Shown: one piece after another, positions 1 to 7,781 of the stretch
Position numbering within the stretch: position 1 is the stretch's first letter
Layout: each line of letters opens with the position of its first letter
Assembly: GCA_016870395.1 (NCBI GenBank)
Contig: VGBT01000015.1
Location: 1-58,553, forward strand
Length of the DNA stretch: 58,553 nt
From: Actinomycetota bacterium
Lineage (GTDB): Bacteria > Actinomycetota > Acidimicrobiia > IMCC26256 > JAENVU01
Direction of reading: 5' to 3'
Made by a program: the position numbers and the translations under genes
The notes under the pieces: generated by a model
Told to the model about the DNA's origin: nothing
What the model saw: the letters and a program-made list of their open reading frames with translations, nothing else
Database searches by the model: none

Positions 1-110
1 CCGCCGTCGCCGTCGAGGGTCTCGAAGTACCAATCGGCTGCTCCGGCGGGCGCGCCTGTCAGCGCGAGGAGCATGACCAGGGTTCCCACGACGACCGAGG
101 TTCTCCGCAT
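1..110 (-). CDS. Secreted protein, N-terminal fragment
   Basis: The minus strand opens with ATG at 108-110 and reads an N-terminus with two Arg, then a hydrophobic stretch (VVVGTLVMLLALTGA) and an AxA-like end (PAGAA), followed by DWYFETLDGDG before the window ends. This is a classical Sec signal peptide of about 25 residues, with predicted cleavage before DWYFE. The mature part is too short to assign a family. It is the last gene on this side and is transcribed out of the window. The 205 bases between it and the macro-domain gene hold no convincing gene. Confidence 0.6.
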   Translation of the reverse strand, partial: MRRTSVVVGTLVMLLALTGAPAGAADWYFETLDGDG

Positions 111-315
111 CCCGGATCCCTTCGCGCTCGCCCGGGCTCAGGCGAATGGCGCCGCCCGGTGCGGGCACCCTAGGAAACCGGCAGCCCCAAAGCAAGCGCC
201 GTGATCAGACGCGGCGCTCACTTCGAGCGTCCCGATCGGTGCTGCTGGAGCCCCAGCAGAACGCGACAGAGGGGCCCGAGGGTGAACCCGGACGCGATTT
301 TTAGAACCCGTAGGA

Positions 316-819
316 TTGCAAACTGACACGCACCTGACCGTGGTCGATGGCGACCTCACCACCCGAGACGTCGATGCGATCGTCGACGCGGCCAACCACG
401 CCCTGGCCCGCGGCGGCGGGGTCTGCGGCTCGATTTTCGGGGCCGCCGGGCCGGGCCTGGAAGAAGCATGCCGCCGGCTCGGTGGCTGCCCCACAGGGGA
501 CGCCCGCGCCACCGAGGGCTTCGCGCTCCCGGCCCGTCTCGTGATCCATGCCGTCGGACCGGTCTGGCAGGGCGGCGACCACGGCGAGCCCGCGCACCTG
601 GCGTCCTGATACCGGCGGGCCCTCGAGGTGGACGACGGCATGGGGACCCGCACCGTCGCCTTCCCCGCGATCTCCACCGGTCTCTACGGATACCCGCTCG
701 AGTCCGCCACGCGCATCGCTGTCGACGCGCCGCGCGCCGCGCGCACCGACGTCGAGGAGGTGCGGTTCGTGTGCTTCGACGCGCGGACCCGCCGCGCCTA
801 CGACGCCGCGCTCGGCTAG
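316..819 (+). pseudogene. Macro-domain (ADP-ribose binding) protein, broken by in-frame TGA
   Basis: Read through one TGA at 607-609, this frame gives a complete macro domain of about 167 residues. It has the ADP-ribose loop (VDAANHALARGGGV, near residues 22-35), the FPAISTGLYGYP loop and a normal C-terminus. Macro domains bind or hydrolyse ADP-ribose and its derivatives. The stop sits in HLAS-stop-YRRALE, where relatives usually have Cys before the YRR motif, so a TGC to TGA change explains it. No frameshift is needed and both halves stay in frame. The start is TTG at 316 or GTG at 340. Either a recent nonsense mutation or a base-call error is possible. The 3' end overlaps the stop of the convergent response regulator by 4 bases. 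Confidence 0.75.
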
Positions 820-1205
820 AGACGCGCGGGGCCGGTCGAGCGGGCCAGCAGGCCCCGGATCACCGCCAGCAGGTGGTCGGGCTCGAACGGCTTGGTGACG
901 TACTCGTCCGCACCGAGCTCGCGGGCCCGGGCGCGGTCGACGTCGCTCGACTTCGCGGAGCACACCACGACGAAGGGACGTCGGGCCCGCCCGGCGAGCT
1001 CGGCCAGCACAAACCAGCCGTCGAGGACCGGCATCATGATGTCGAGGAGCACCAGGTCGGGCTGCTCCTCGTCGATGCGGCGCAGCGCGGTCTCACCGTC
1101 GGCGGCCAGTGAGGGCTCGAAGCCCTCCGCCTCCAGGATCATCCGCAGGGTGAGCAGGACGTCCGGCTCGTCGTCGACGATGAGCACCCGGGGCCTACCG
1201 GACAT
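816..1205 (-). CDS. Single-domain response regulator (CheY-like receiver)
   Basis: This 129-residue protein is a bare receiver domain with no output domain. It shows the acidic pair D11/D12 (VLIVDDEPD), the phosphoacceptor D55 (LVLLDIMMP), the switch residue S83 (VVCSAK) and the conserved K105 (VTKPFEPD). Its ATG lies inside the 3' end of the upstream histidine kinase gene (11-base overlap), so the two are co-translated and almost certainly form a phosphorelay pair. Lacking a DNA-binding domain, it probably acts by protein contact or passes phosphate onward. Confidence 0.9.
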   Translation of the reverse strand: MSGRPRVLIVDDEPDVLLTLRMILEAEGFEPSLAADGETALRRIDEEQPDLVLLDIMMPVLDGWFVLAELAGRARRPFVVVCSAKSSDVDRARARELGADEYVTKPFEPDHLLAVIRGLLARSTGPARL

Positions 1206-2742
1206 GCGCGACCTCCCGCTGGTTTTCCTGGGATTGCGTGCGCAGCGCGACCCGGAACGCGGCACCTCCACCGGGGGCGTCTTCGACCCACACCGAGCCT
1301 CCGCACGACTCCACGAGCCCACGCACGATCGCCAGCCCGAGTCCCATCCCGGGTTTCGTGCCGTTCGGGTCCGTGCGGTAGAAGCGCTCGAAGATCCGCT
1401 CGCGCTGGTCGGGCGGGACCCCGGCCCCGTGGTCGACGACCGAGAGCACAACGTGGTCGTCGGTCGGCTGCACCGTGATCCGCACCGGCGGGGCACCGTA
1501 CTTGTGGGCGTTCTCGATCAGGTTCGTCACGATGCGGCGCACCACCTCCGGGTCGGCTCGCACCTGGCACGACGGCGGCGCCTCCACCTCGACCGGCCGA
1601 CCGGCGACCTGCGAATCGAGTGCCGAGAGACGCACGAGCGCGGCCACGTCGATGCGCCGCAGCAGCGGCCGCGCCTCGCTCTCCTCAATCCGAGCGCTGG
1701 CGAGGATCTCCTCCACCATCGTCTGCAGCCGGCCCGACTGCCGCTCGATGATGTCGAGCAGCTCAGCGCGTTGGTGGGCATCGACGGCGCGCCGTGATGC
1801 CGCGACGGCACCACGGATGGACGTGATCGGCGTTCGCAGCTCATGGCTCACCGATGCGACGAACTGGGACTTCATCCGATCGCTCTCGAGCAGCTGCGCG
1901 ACATGGGCCCGCTCGGCTTCGTAGAGCCCGGCCTTTGCGATCGCGGCGGCAACCGGCTCGGCAAACAGGCTCAGCACCTGCAGCTCGAAATCGTCGAACT
2001 CCTTTCCCTCGGCTGCGTTCACGTTCAGCACGCCGAGCAGCTGCCCGCGGTTCTCCAGTGGCACGCACATCGCGCTCGTCGGGGTATCCGGGCGATCGGC
2101 GTGGCCCGGAAAGTCGGTGCTGCTCACCTCGCCGTTCATGAGCAGAGGCTTCCGCGAGCGCGCGACGCGTCCGGCGATCGACTCACCCACCTTCGCTCTC
2201 GCGTCCCGGGCCAGGCGGCTGCCGCGCACCGCGACGACGCGCAGACAGTCCTCGTCTTCGAGCAGCATCACCGAACCCGACGTGCCACCCAGCAGCTCGA
2301 GCGCGTTCGCCAGGATCGCGTCGAGCACCTCGTCGAGGTCGAGCACCGAATTGAGCGCCTTGCCGGCGTTGAACAACGCGGCGTTCATCTGCAGGCGCTT
2401 CGCCATCGCGGAGTTCAGCACCCGCTCGTCGACGAGCAGCCGACTCAGCCGGTGGAGGTGGATCTCCTTCTCCACGGCGTACATGCAGAAGCCGACGGCG
2501 AGGGCGGCGCCCGCCGCAGCCAGGATCCACGGCTTGCCCGTGATCCAGCTCGCGGAGCCCGAGGTGAGCGAGACCGCGACCGCGGCGAGGCCCAGTACGA
2601 GCACCACGATCAGCGTGACGATCCAGAGCTGCATGCGCCGGCGCTCGACCATCTCGATCGAAGGCGCGTGCGCGTCACGAAGCCCCGCAACTTTGGCCTC
2701 GTAGCGGATACGCTGATTGATCTCGACCGGGAGCTGGTCCAT
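1195..2742 (-). CDS. Membrane-anchored GAF-domain sensor histidine kinase
   Basis: A 515-residue hybrid sensor. A charged N-terminus ends in VERRRMQ, two transmembrane helices follow (about 38-60 and 72-90), then a juxtamembrane EKEIHLHRLS segment, a GAF domain (about 125-275), a HisKA dimerisation domain with phosphoacceptor H300 in SHELRTP, and an HATPase_c domain with N-box (NLIENAHKYG) and G-boxes (DHGAGVPP, GMGLGLAI) to residue 495. The start at 2742 has a GGGG ribosome site just upstream; an in-frame ATG at 2781 is possible. It is coupled to the receiver gene by an 11-base overlap. Its N-terminal module resembles that of the GAF protein at 26993-27811. Confidence 0.9.
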   Translation of the reverse strand: MDQLPVEINQRIRYEAKVAGLRDAHAPSIEMVERRRMQLWIVTLIVVLVLGLAAVAVSLTSGSASWITGKPWILAAAGAALAVGFCMYAVEKEIHLHRLSRLLVDERVLNSAMAKRLQMNAALFNAGKALNSVLDLDEVLDAILANALELLGGTSGSVMLLEDEDCLRVVAVRGSRLARDARAKVGESIAGRVARSRKPLLMNGEVSSTDFPGHADRPDTPTSAMCVPLENRGQLLGVLNVNAAEGKEFDDFELQVLSLFAEPVAAAIAKAGLYEAERAHVAQLLESDRMKSQFVASVSHELRTPITSIRGAVAASRRAVDAHQRAELLDIIERQSGRLQTMVEEILASARIEESEARPLLRRIDVAALVRLSALDSQVAGRPVEVEAPPSCQVRADPEVVRRIVTNLIENAHKYGAPPVRITVQPTDDHVVLSVVDHGAGVPPDQRERIFERFYRTDPNGTKPGMGLGLAIVRGLVESCGGSVWVEDAPGGGAAFRVALRTQSQENQREVAHVR

Positions 2743-2811
2743 CACCCCTGATTTCCTGGGCCTGCCGCTTCCGGGTTGCATCGGCGGCCCGGGCGACCGG
2801 CTTGAGCGCCC

Positions 2812-3399
2812 TCAGGTGATGGCGGCGTAGGGCGGGGCCGGGTCGTACTCCATGGCGTACTGGGCGACCCGGGCGTGCTCCACGCCGTACAGCTGGCCCA
2901 CGACCCACAGGGCCATGTCGATCCCGGCCGACACCCCGGCCGCGCTCACGACGTTGCCGTCACGGACGTACCGGACGTGATCGAGGACCTCGACGCCGTC
3001 CACGGCGCGCAGCTCGTCGAGGACCGCCCAGTGCGTGGTGGCCCGCTTGCCCGCCAGGAGCCCGGCGGCCGCCAGCACCAACGCACCGGTGCACACGCTC
3101 GTGACCCAGGTGCAGCCCGGTGCGGCTCGCCGCACGAAGTCGAGCATGGCCGGGTTCTCCGATTCGCGGCGCGTCCCCCACCCACCCGGGACGACGAGCA
3201 CGTCGAGGGGCGGGGCGTCGGTGAAGTTGCAGTCGGCCAGCACCCGCAGGCCGTTGGCGGACCGGATCGGTCCCGCCACCTCGGCGATGGTGACCACGGC
3301 GTCGCCATCGGTCTTGGCCATGCTGAACACCTCGAGCGGGCCGGCCCAGTCGAGCTCCTCGGCCTCCTCGAACAGCACGATCCCGGTGGTGATGCTCAT
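2812..3399 (-). CDS. DJ-1/PfpI family protein (isonitrile hydratase-like)
   Basis: This 195-residue protein has the class I glutamine-amidotransferase-like fold of the DJ-1/PfpI family. The nucleophile elbow is VTSVCTGALVLAAAGLL with Cys103, and the N-terminal part (LDWAGPLEVFSMA) and VPGGWGTR match the isonitrile hydratase/ThiJ branch. There is no AraC-type DNA-binding tail, so it is the stand-alone enzyme form. A strong GGAGG site lies 7 bases before the ATG. Substrate is uncertain; isonitrile hydration, glyoxalase III-like or protective activity are all known in the family. Confidence 0.85.
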   Translation of the reverse strand: MSITTGIVLFEEAEELDWAGPLEVFSMAKTDGDAVVTIAEVAGPIRSANGLRVLADCNFTDAPPLDVLVVPGGWGTRRESENPAMLDFVRRAAPGCTWVTSVCTGALVLAAAGLLAGKRATTHWAVLDELRAVDGVEVLDHVRYVRDGNVVSAAGVSAGIDMALWVVGQLYGVEHARVAQYAMEYDPAPPYAAIT

Positions 3400-3523
3400 G
3401 ACGCGACCTCCATGGGTGAGGCGGTCGCCGCATCGGCGCCGCGGGGGCAGCGGCTCGGGACCGCCGTCGGTACTCGGTGGGTGAGACGAGCATCGTGCGC
3501 ACGACAACCCCAGCCGCTTCGTG

Positions 3524-5521
3524 CTACCCGGCGCGCCGCAGCCGCCGCTGCTCCAGGAAGTCGACGAGGACGTAGTCACCGAGGGTCTCGGGGCTGGTGA
3601 AGAACGCCCGGCCCCGGTTCATCTTCATCATCCGGCGTACGAAGTCCTGCAAGTACGGGCTCTCGTCGAGCATGAACGTGTTGATCCTGATGTCCGACTT
3701 CGTGCAGCGCTGCACCTCGCGCAACGTCTGCTCGATCGTGACCGGCGACGGTGGGTAGCTGAAGACGGCTTCGCCGCGCTCGATGTGGGCGGTCGGCTCG
3801 CCGTCGGTGACCATGATGATCTGCTTGGTGCCGGTCTCGCGCTCGAGCTGTGTGCGTGCAAGCAGCAGTGCGTGCTGCATGTTCGTGCCCCACTCGAAGT
3901 CCCAGCTCATCTCGGGCAGCAGCTCGGGCTTCACCTCGCGCGCGACCCGCCCGAACGCGACGAGGCCGAAGTAGTCGCGCGGGAACTGGCTCGTGATGAG
4001 GGCATGGAGCGCCATCGCGACCTTCTTGGCCGGCAGGAAGTTGTCGCGCATCGGCATCGACATCGAGACGTCGAGCATCAGCACGGTGGCGGACCTGGTC
4101 AACAGCTCCGTGCGCTCCACTTCGAAGTCTTCCGGCGCCAGGTGCACCGGGGTCCCCGTTCCCTGCCGCCAGATCGCGTTTCGAACCGTCTGCTCGACGT
4201 TCAGGTGGAACGGATCGCCGAACTCGTAGGGCTTGTGCTCGTAGGCGCGCTCGTTGCCGACACCGATGCGTTCGACCTCGTGGCGTCCCGCCTTGTCCTG
4301 GAGCATCTTGCGGTACAGGTCGCCGAGCGCCTTCTGGCCCAAGGCCCGCACACCGCGCGGGGTGAGCTCGTAACGGCCTTCGCGCTGGTCGACGAGGCCT
4401 GCCTCCTCGAGCAGTTTGGCGAGGTCCTTGAGACGCTCGAGCGACCGGGCCGCGTCGTCGCCGAGGAGGTCGCGCGCCTGGTCGAGATCGACCTCGGCGA
4501 GCTGGCCGGGCTGGGTGACGTTGCGCAGCATGTTCTCGAGCTGGTCGAGGTCGCCGAGCGTCTGGAGCAAGCCGGGCATCTGGCCCATCTGCAACGGGTC
4601 GTCACCGCGGAACTGCATCCGCTGGTCCCAGGGCATGTTCGGGAACGCCTGCTGGAGGTTGCGGCTCAGCTCGTCGACCTGCCACCGCAGGTCGAGGTCG
4701 TCGAGCAGCGCCTCGGCCAGCCCCTGGAGCTGCGCCCGCTGCTCGGGCGTCATCGAGTTGAGCAGCTGCTGCATCGCGGCCATCGAACGGGCCATCTGCT
4801 CGAGCAGCTCGTCGAGCGTCTTCGGATTCCCGGGAAAGAAGTCGCCATAGCGCTCCATGAAGCCGTCGAAGTCGAACTCCTCGCCCCGCTCACGTTGCTC
4901 GAGCATCCGGTTGAGCTCGGCGAGCATGTCCTTCATCCGCGCGAGCTGCTCCGGCGAGACGTCGCGCATTCCCTCGGAGAGCTGGTTGAAGTAGCTCGCC
5001 AGCAGCTCCTGGCGCAGCTCGTCCATGAGCTCCTCGAACCGCTCACGGGCGGCGTCGTCCATGAAGTCGTAGTGCTGCATCGACTGGACCTTGCCCGCGA
5101 GGTCGGGCGGCATCAGGTCGAGCTCGAGCCTGCGCTGCTGCGCGAGGTCCTCCACGATCTCGCGACGGCGCATGTCGTTCGCATCGCGGGCCTCCTCGAG
5201 GCGACGCTCGATCCCCTCGCGCTCCTGGTCGAGGATCTCGTCCAGCTGCTGCGCGATGTCGTCGTACACGCCGCCGAGGTCGCGCTTGTCGAGCTCCTCG
5301 CGACGACGCTCGCGCAGGCGTTCGAGCATCTCCCGCATCCCCATGACCTGTTCGCCGCTGCGATCGCTCAGGCCCTGCTGGAGCATCCGGCGCAGCGCGG
5401 CGTTGAGGTCGCCGTGGTACAGGAGGTCGTCGGACATCTCGGAGAGCAGCGCGTCGGCATCGAGGTCGAAGCCGGTCTGGGTGCCGTCCCAACGGGAGTA
5501 CCCGAACGCTCGTCTCGGCAT
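3524..5521 (-). CDS. VWA-domain protein, partner of a MoxR-type AAA ATPase
   Basis: A 665-residue cytoplasmic protein. The first about 440 residues are charged and helical, rich in Glu, Arg, Gln and Leu, with no signal peptide. A von Willebrand A domain follows (about 475-640) with the metal-ion-dependent adhesion site DVSMSM (D-x-S-x-S), a threonine in the EWGTNMQHAL region and a VTDGEPTA strand. Such proteins work with MoxR/Mg-chelatase-like AAA ATPases in metal or cofactor insertion or complex assembly. The likely partner is at 7782-9182 on the same strand, oddly separated by three genes. A TACCCT -10 box lies 6 bases before the ATG, so the message is probably leaderless. Confidence 0.85.
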   Translation of the reverse strand: MPRRAFGYSRWDGTQTGFDLDADALLSEMSDDLLYHGDLNAALRRMLQQGLSDRSGEQVMGMREMLERLRERRREELDKRDLGGVYDDIAQQLDEILDQEREGIERRLEEARDANDMRRREIVEDLAQQRRLELDLMPPDLAGKVQSMQHYDFMDDAARERFEELMDELRQELLASYFNQLSEGMRDVSPEQLARMKDMLAELNRMLEQRERGEEFDFDGFMERYGDFFPGNPKTLDELLEQMARSMAAMQQLLNSMTPEQRAQLQGLAEALLDDLDLRWQVDELSRNLQQAFPNMPWDQRMQFRGDDPLQMGQMPGLLQTLGDLDQLENMLRNVTQPGQLAEVDLDQARDLLGDDAARSLERLKDLAKLLEEAGLVDQREGRYELTPRGVRALGQKALGDLYRKMLQDKAGRHEVERIGVGNERAYEHKPYEFGDPFHLNVEQTVRNAIWRQGTGTPVHLAPEDFEVERTELLTRSATVLMLDVSMSMPMRDNFLPAKKVAMALHALITSQFPRDYFGLVAFGRVAREVKPELLPEMSWDFEWGTNMQHALLLARTQLERETGTKQIIMVTDGEPTAHIERGEAVFSYPPSPVTIEQTLREVQRCTKSDIRINTFMLDESPYLQDFVRRMMKMNRGRAFFTSPETLGDYVLVDFLEQRRLRRAG

Positions 5522-5527
5522 GCGGGC

Positions 5528-5533
5528 AGGGTA
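5528..5533 (-). promoter_or_regulatory. Leaderless -10 box of the VWA gene
   Basis: TACCCT on the minus strand, 6 bases upstream of the ATG at 5521. The spacing places transcription start at or next to the start codon. No clear ribosome site is present, which fits leaderless translation. Confidence 0.5.
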
Positions 5534-5582
5534 CCGGCCACGCGGACAAACCGCGCCGCGTGGCCGCGAGGGCTCGGCGTGC

Positions 5583-6038
5583 CTAGCCGCTCGGCTGTTC
5601 GGCCGCAGCCTTGAGGCGCGCGAGCGTCTGCTCCATCCCGGCCTGGAGCTGCGGGACACGTCGCTTGGGCGGGAAGATCAGCTTGATCGCAGCCAGCTCC
5701 CAGAGAGCCTCGTACGACTCGGTCACGGTGCACCCGCCGTCGGCGTTGGGCTCGATGCGGTAGCTCCATCGGGTCGAGTCACGCTTGCCGGCCGTCGTGG
5801 TGAACACGAAGGAGCGGCCCGGCTCGCACTCGTCGACCCGAACCTTGGTCGACCAGCGCAACCATCCGGCCTTGTTGGTGCCCTTGAAGCGCGCGCCCAC
5901 GGCAGGGCCGGTCGCTCCATCGAGCCACACGGCCTTGACCGTGTCGGGGCTCCACTCCCCCATCCGGGTCACATCGGTGACCAGCGACCACACCGCTTCG
6001 GCCGGCGCGGCGATCGTGACGGTCGCGGACCCTTGCAT
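5583..6038 (-). CDS. SRPBCC (START-like) family protein
   Basis: A 151-residue single-domain protein beginning MQGSATVTIAAPAEAVWSL, the typical first strand and helix of polyketide cyclase/dehydrase-like SRPBCC proteins. It continues with DVTRMGEWSP, a glycine-rich GARFKGTN turn and a C-terminal amphipathic helix (GMEQTLARLKAAAE). These proteins bind hydrophobic ligands in a deep cavity; the ligand cannot be told from sequence. A GAGGGGG ribosome site lies 7-8 bases before the ATG. It is downstream of no obvious partner and runs toward the VWA gene. Confidence 0.8.
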   Translation of the reverse strand: MQGSATVTIAAPAEAVWSLVTDVTRMGEWSPDTVKAVWLDGATGPAVGARFKGTNKAGWLRWSTKVRVDECEPGRSFVFTTTAGKRDSTRWSYRIEPNADGGCTVTESYEALWELAAIKLIFPPKRRVPQLQAGMEQTLARLKAAAEQPSG

Positions 6039-6107
6039 CTGCGTCCCCCTCGGTTGCTGCCTCGGCTCGGCTCGGCTCGGGACCGGACCGGGGGCCACAA
6101 TGGCACG

Positions 6108-6476
6108 ATGCGTCGGTACGCCGCGTTGATCCTGCTCGTGACGGCGGTCTCCCTCGGCGCGTGCCGCAGCAGCGAGAGTGCGAGCTCTGGGCTGCCCCGA
6201 CCGTCGCGAGCCTTCTGCGAGGCGGCCGGGCGCTACGACGAGAAGGTCGGCACGCGCACCCTCTCGATGCGCCAGCACGTGGAGTACCTCACCGACATCG
6301 CCACGACCGCTCCGGCCGACATCGAGGACGAGGCCGAGCTCGTGCTCGACGCGATGCGCCGGCGTGCTGACGGCGACGTGTCCGTGGTCGACGACCCCGA
6401 GGTCGAGGCGTCCATGCAGGCCGTGACCCGCCGCGCCGGGCAGGACTGCGGCTGGTACGAACGCCAGGGTCTCTGA
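6108..6476 (+). CDS. Small predicted lipoprotein of unknown function
   Basis: A 122-residue protein with a lipoprotein signal peptide: MRRYAALILLVTAVSLGAC, a lipobox ending in Cys19, followed by a Ser-rich linker. The mature part contains two further Cys (FCEAAGRYDE and QDCGWYERQ) that could form a disulfide, and an Asp/Glu-rich helical middle. It probably sits on the outer face of the membrane. No family recognised. A CACAAT box ends 6 bases before the ATG. Four CTCGG tandem units precede the gene. The next gene starts 2 bases after its stop, so the two are co-transcribed. Confidence 0.7.
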   Translation: MRRYAALILLVTAVSLGACRSSESASSGLPRPSRAFCEAAGRYDEKVGTRTLSMRQHVEYLTDIATTAPADIEDEAELVLDAMRRRADGDVSVVDDPEVEASMQAVTRRAGQDCGWYERQGL

Positions 6477-6478
6477 GC

Positions 6479-7684
6479 GTGGGGTTCCCGGCCGGCTTCT
6501 GGTGGGGGACCGCGGCGTCTTCCACGCAATGCGAAGGGTCGGCGCCCGCCTCCGACTGGCGCCGCTACGAGGAGCGGAGCGTCTACCCGCCGAGTGGCGA
6601 CGGCAACGGCTTCGCCACTCGCTACGCGGAGGACTTCACACTGTACGCCCAGCACGGCTTGACTCATCACCGCCTGTCGATCGAGTGGGCACGGATCGAG
6701 CCCGAGGAGGGCCGGCGCGACCGGGCGGCGATCGAGCACTACCGCGCGATGCTCACCGCGGCACGAGACGCGGGGATCGCACCCTGGGTGTGCCTGCACC
6801 ACTTCACGCTCCCCGGATGGTTCACCGAGATCGGAGCGGGGGCCTTTCGCGACAACCACGCGCGCTCGTACCATTGGGCCCGCCACGTGGCGTTCTGCGC
6901 GGAGACCTTCGGCGACCTGGTCTTCGGCTGGAAACCGATCAACGAGCCGTTCGCGTACGCCGCGGCGAGCTACCTGTTGGGAGAGTACCCACCGCGGCGC
7001 ACCGACCCTGACCAGATGCTCGATGCCTACCGCGGGATCCTGCTCGCACAGCGCGACGCGTGGCGAGAGCTGCGCGGCGGCGGACCCGTCGCCACCGTGC
7101 ACAACCTGTCGCCACTGTTCCCCGCCGACGCGTCCCTGCCCTCCGAGCACAACACCCGCGTGGTGGACGAGCTCATGTGGCAGGTGTGGATCCGTGCCGA
7201 CCGCGACGGCGTGCTCGCGCTCCCGGGACGACCACCCGAAGAGGTGGCCGACCTCCGGGAGTGCTGCGACCTCGTCGGCTTCTCCTACTACTCCGCCAAC
7301 GCGGTGACCCGGGAGCTCAGCTTCGTGCCCTACCCGTCGGGCACTCGGGTAGGACCGCTCGGCTACGCCCCGTGGAGCGAAGGGCTGGGGCTCGTGCTGA
7401 GGTGCCTGCAGCGCGAGCTGCCAGGGCGCCCGCTGCTCGTGTGCGAGCACGGTATAGGCACCGATGACGACGCCTGGCGCTGCGAGGTGCTGGGCGCGTC
7501 GCTCGGGCACGTGTCCGACGCGATCATCGACGGGGTCGACGTCCGTGGTTTCTTCCACTGGACCGGCGTCGACAACTACGAGTGGCTGCACGGCTACGAC
7601 ATGCCGTTCGGCGCGTTCACCCGCGACCGTGAGCCCCGAGCCAGCGCCACCCTCCTCGCGACCTACGCCGCCGGCCCCCGCTGA
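6479..7684 (+). CDS. Glycoside hydrolase family 1 (beta-glucosidase-like)
   Basis: A 401-residue GH1 protein with the N-terminal signature FPAGFWWGTAASSTQCEG. The acid/base Glu is E156 in KPINEPF, and the nucleophile is E323 in LVCEHGIGT, a variant of the usual TENG motif (His replaces Asn). HWTGVDNYEW near the C-terminus matches the family's aglycone-site Trp region. Somewhat shorter than the usual 440-470 residues. No signal peptide, so it would act on imported disaccharides or glycosides. GTG start 2 bases after the lipoprotein stop. Probable retaining beta-glycosidase; exact sugar unknown. Confidence 0.85.
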   Translation: MGFPAGFWWGTAASSTQCEGSAPASDWRRYEERSVYPPSGDGNGFATRYAEDFTLYAQHGLTHHRLSIEWARIEPEEGRRDRAAIEHYRAMLTAARDAGIAPWVCLHHFTLPGWFTEIGAGAFRDNHARSYHWARHVAFCAETFGDLVFGWKPINEPFAYAAASYLLGEYPPRRTDPDQMLDAYRGILLAQRDAWRELRGGGPVATVHNLSPLFPADASLPSEHNTRVVDELMWQVWIRADRDGVLALPGRPPEEVADLRECCDLVGFSYYSANAVTRELSFVPYPSGTRVGPLGYAPWSEGLGLVLRCLQRELPGRPLLVCEHGIGTDDDAWRCEVLGASLGHVSDAIIDGVDVRGFFHWTGVDNYEWLHGYDMPFGAFTRDREPRASATLLATYAAGPR

Positions 7685-7711
7685 CCGACGCCGTCCCCTC
7701 CCGATCCCCGC

Positions 7712-7754
7712 GTTTGTGCGTGAAGGAGCGCTCTTCGCTCATCGCTGCACAAAC
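7712..7754. repeat. Two-tier hairpin between convergent genes; related copy at 18.8 kb
   Basis: An 8-base perfect arm GTTTGTGC (7712-7719) pairs with GCACAAAC (7747-7754). A nested 5-base stem GAGCG/CGCTC (7726-7730 and 7736-7740) lies in the loop. It sits between the convergent GH1 and MoxR genes, where it could terminate both. The sequence GGAGCGC ... GCACAAACCC recurs at 18836-18869, suggesting a dispersed intergenic element. Confidence 0.5.
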
Positions 7755-7781
7755 CCAGTGGGCGTTGGGAGGGCCGAGGGG

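Noticed and set aside
316-819. Selenocysteine at the macro-domain TGA
   Set aside because: I see no SECIS-like structure clearly placed, no sel genes, and macro-domain Cys here is not catalytic. Decay or error is simpler. Kept only as a check.
138-963. Long open frames on the minus strand across the macro-domain gene
   Set aside because: They overlap a recognised domain, are rich in Arg/Pro/Ala and carry no motif. They are GC-driven shadows.
3521-5614. A 697-codon plus-strand frame opposite the VWA gene
   Set aside because: It mirrors the VWA frame codon by codon (Leu/Val/Glu/His-rich) and has no family. The minus frame has clear VWA motifs.
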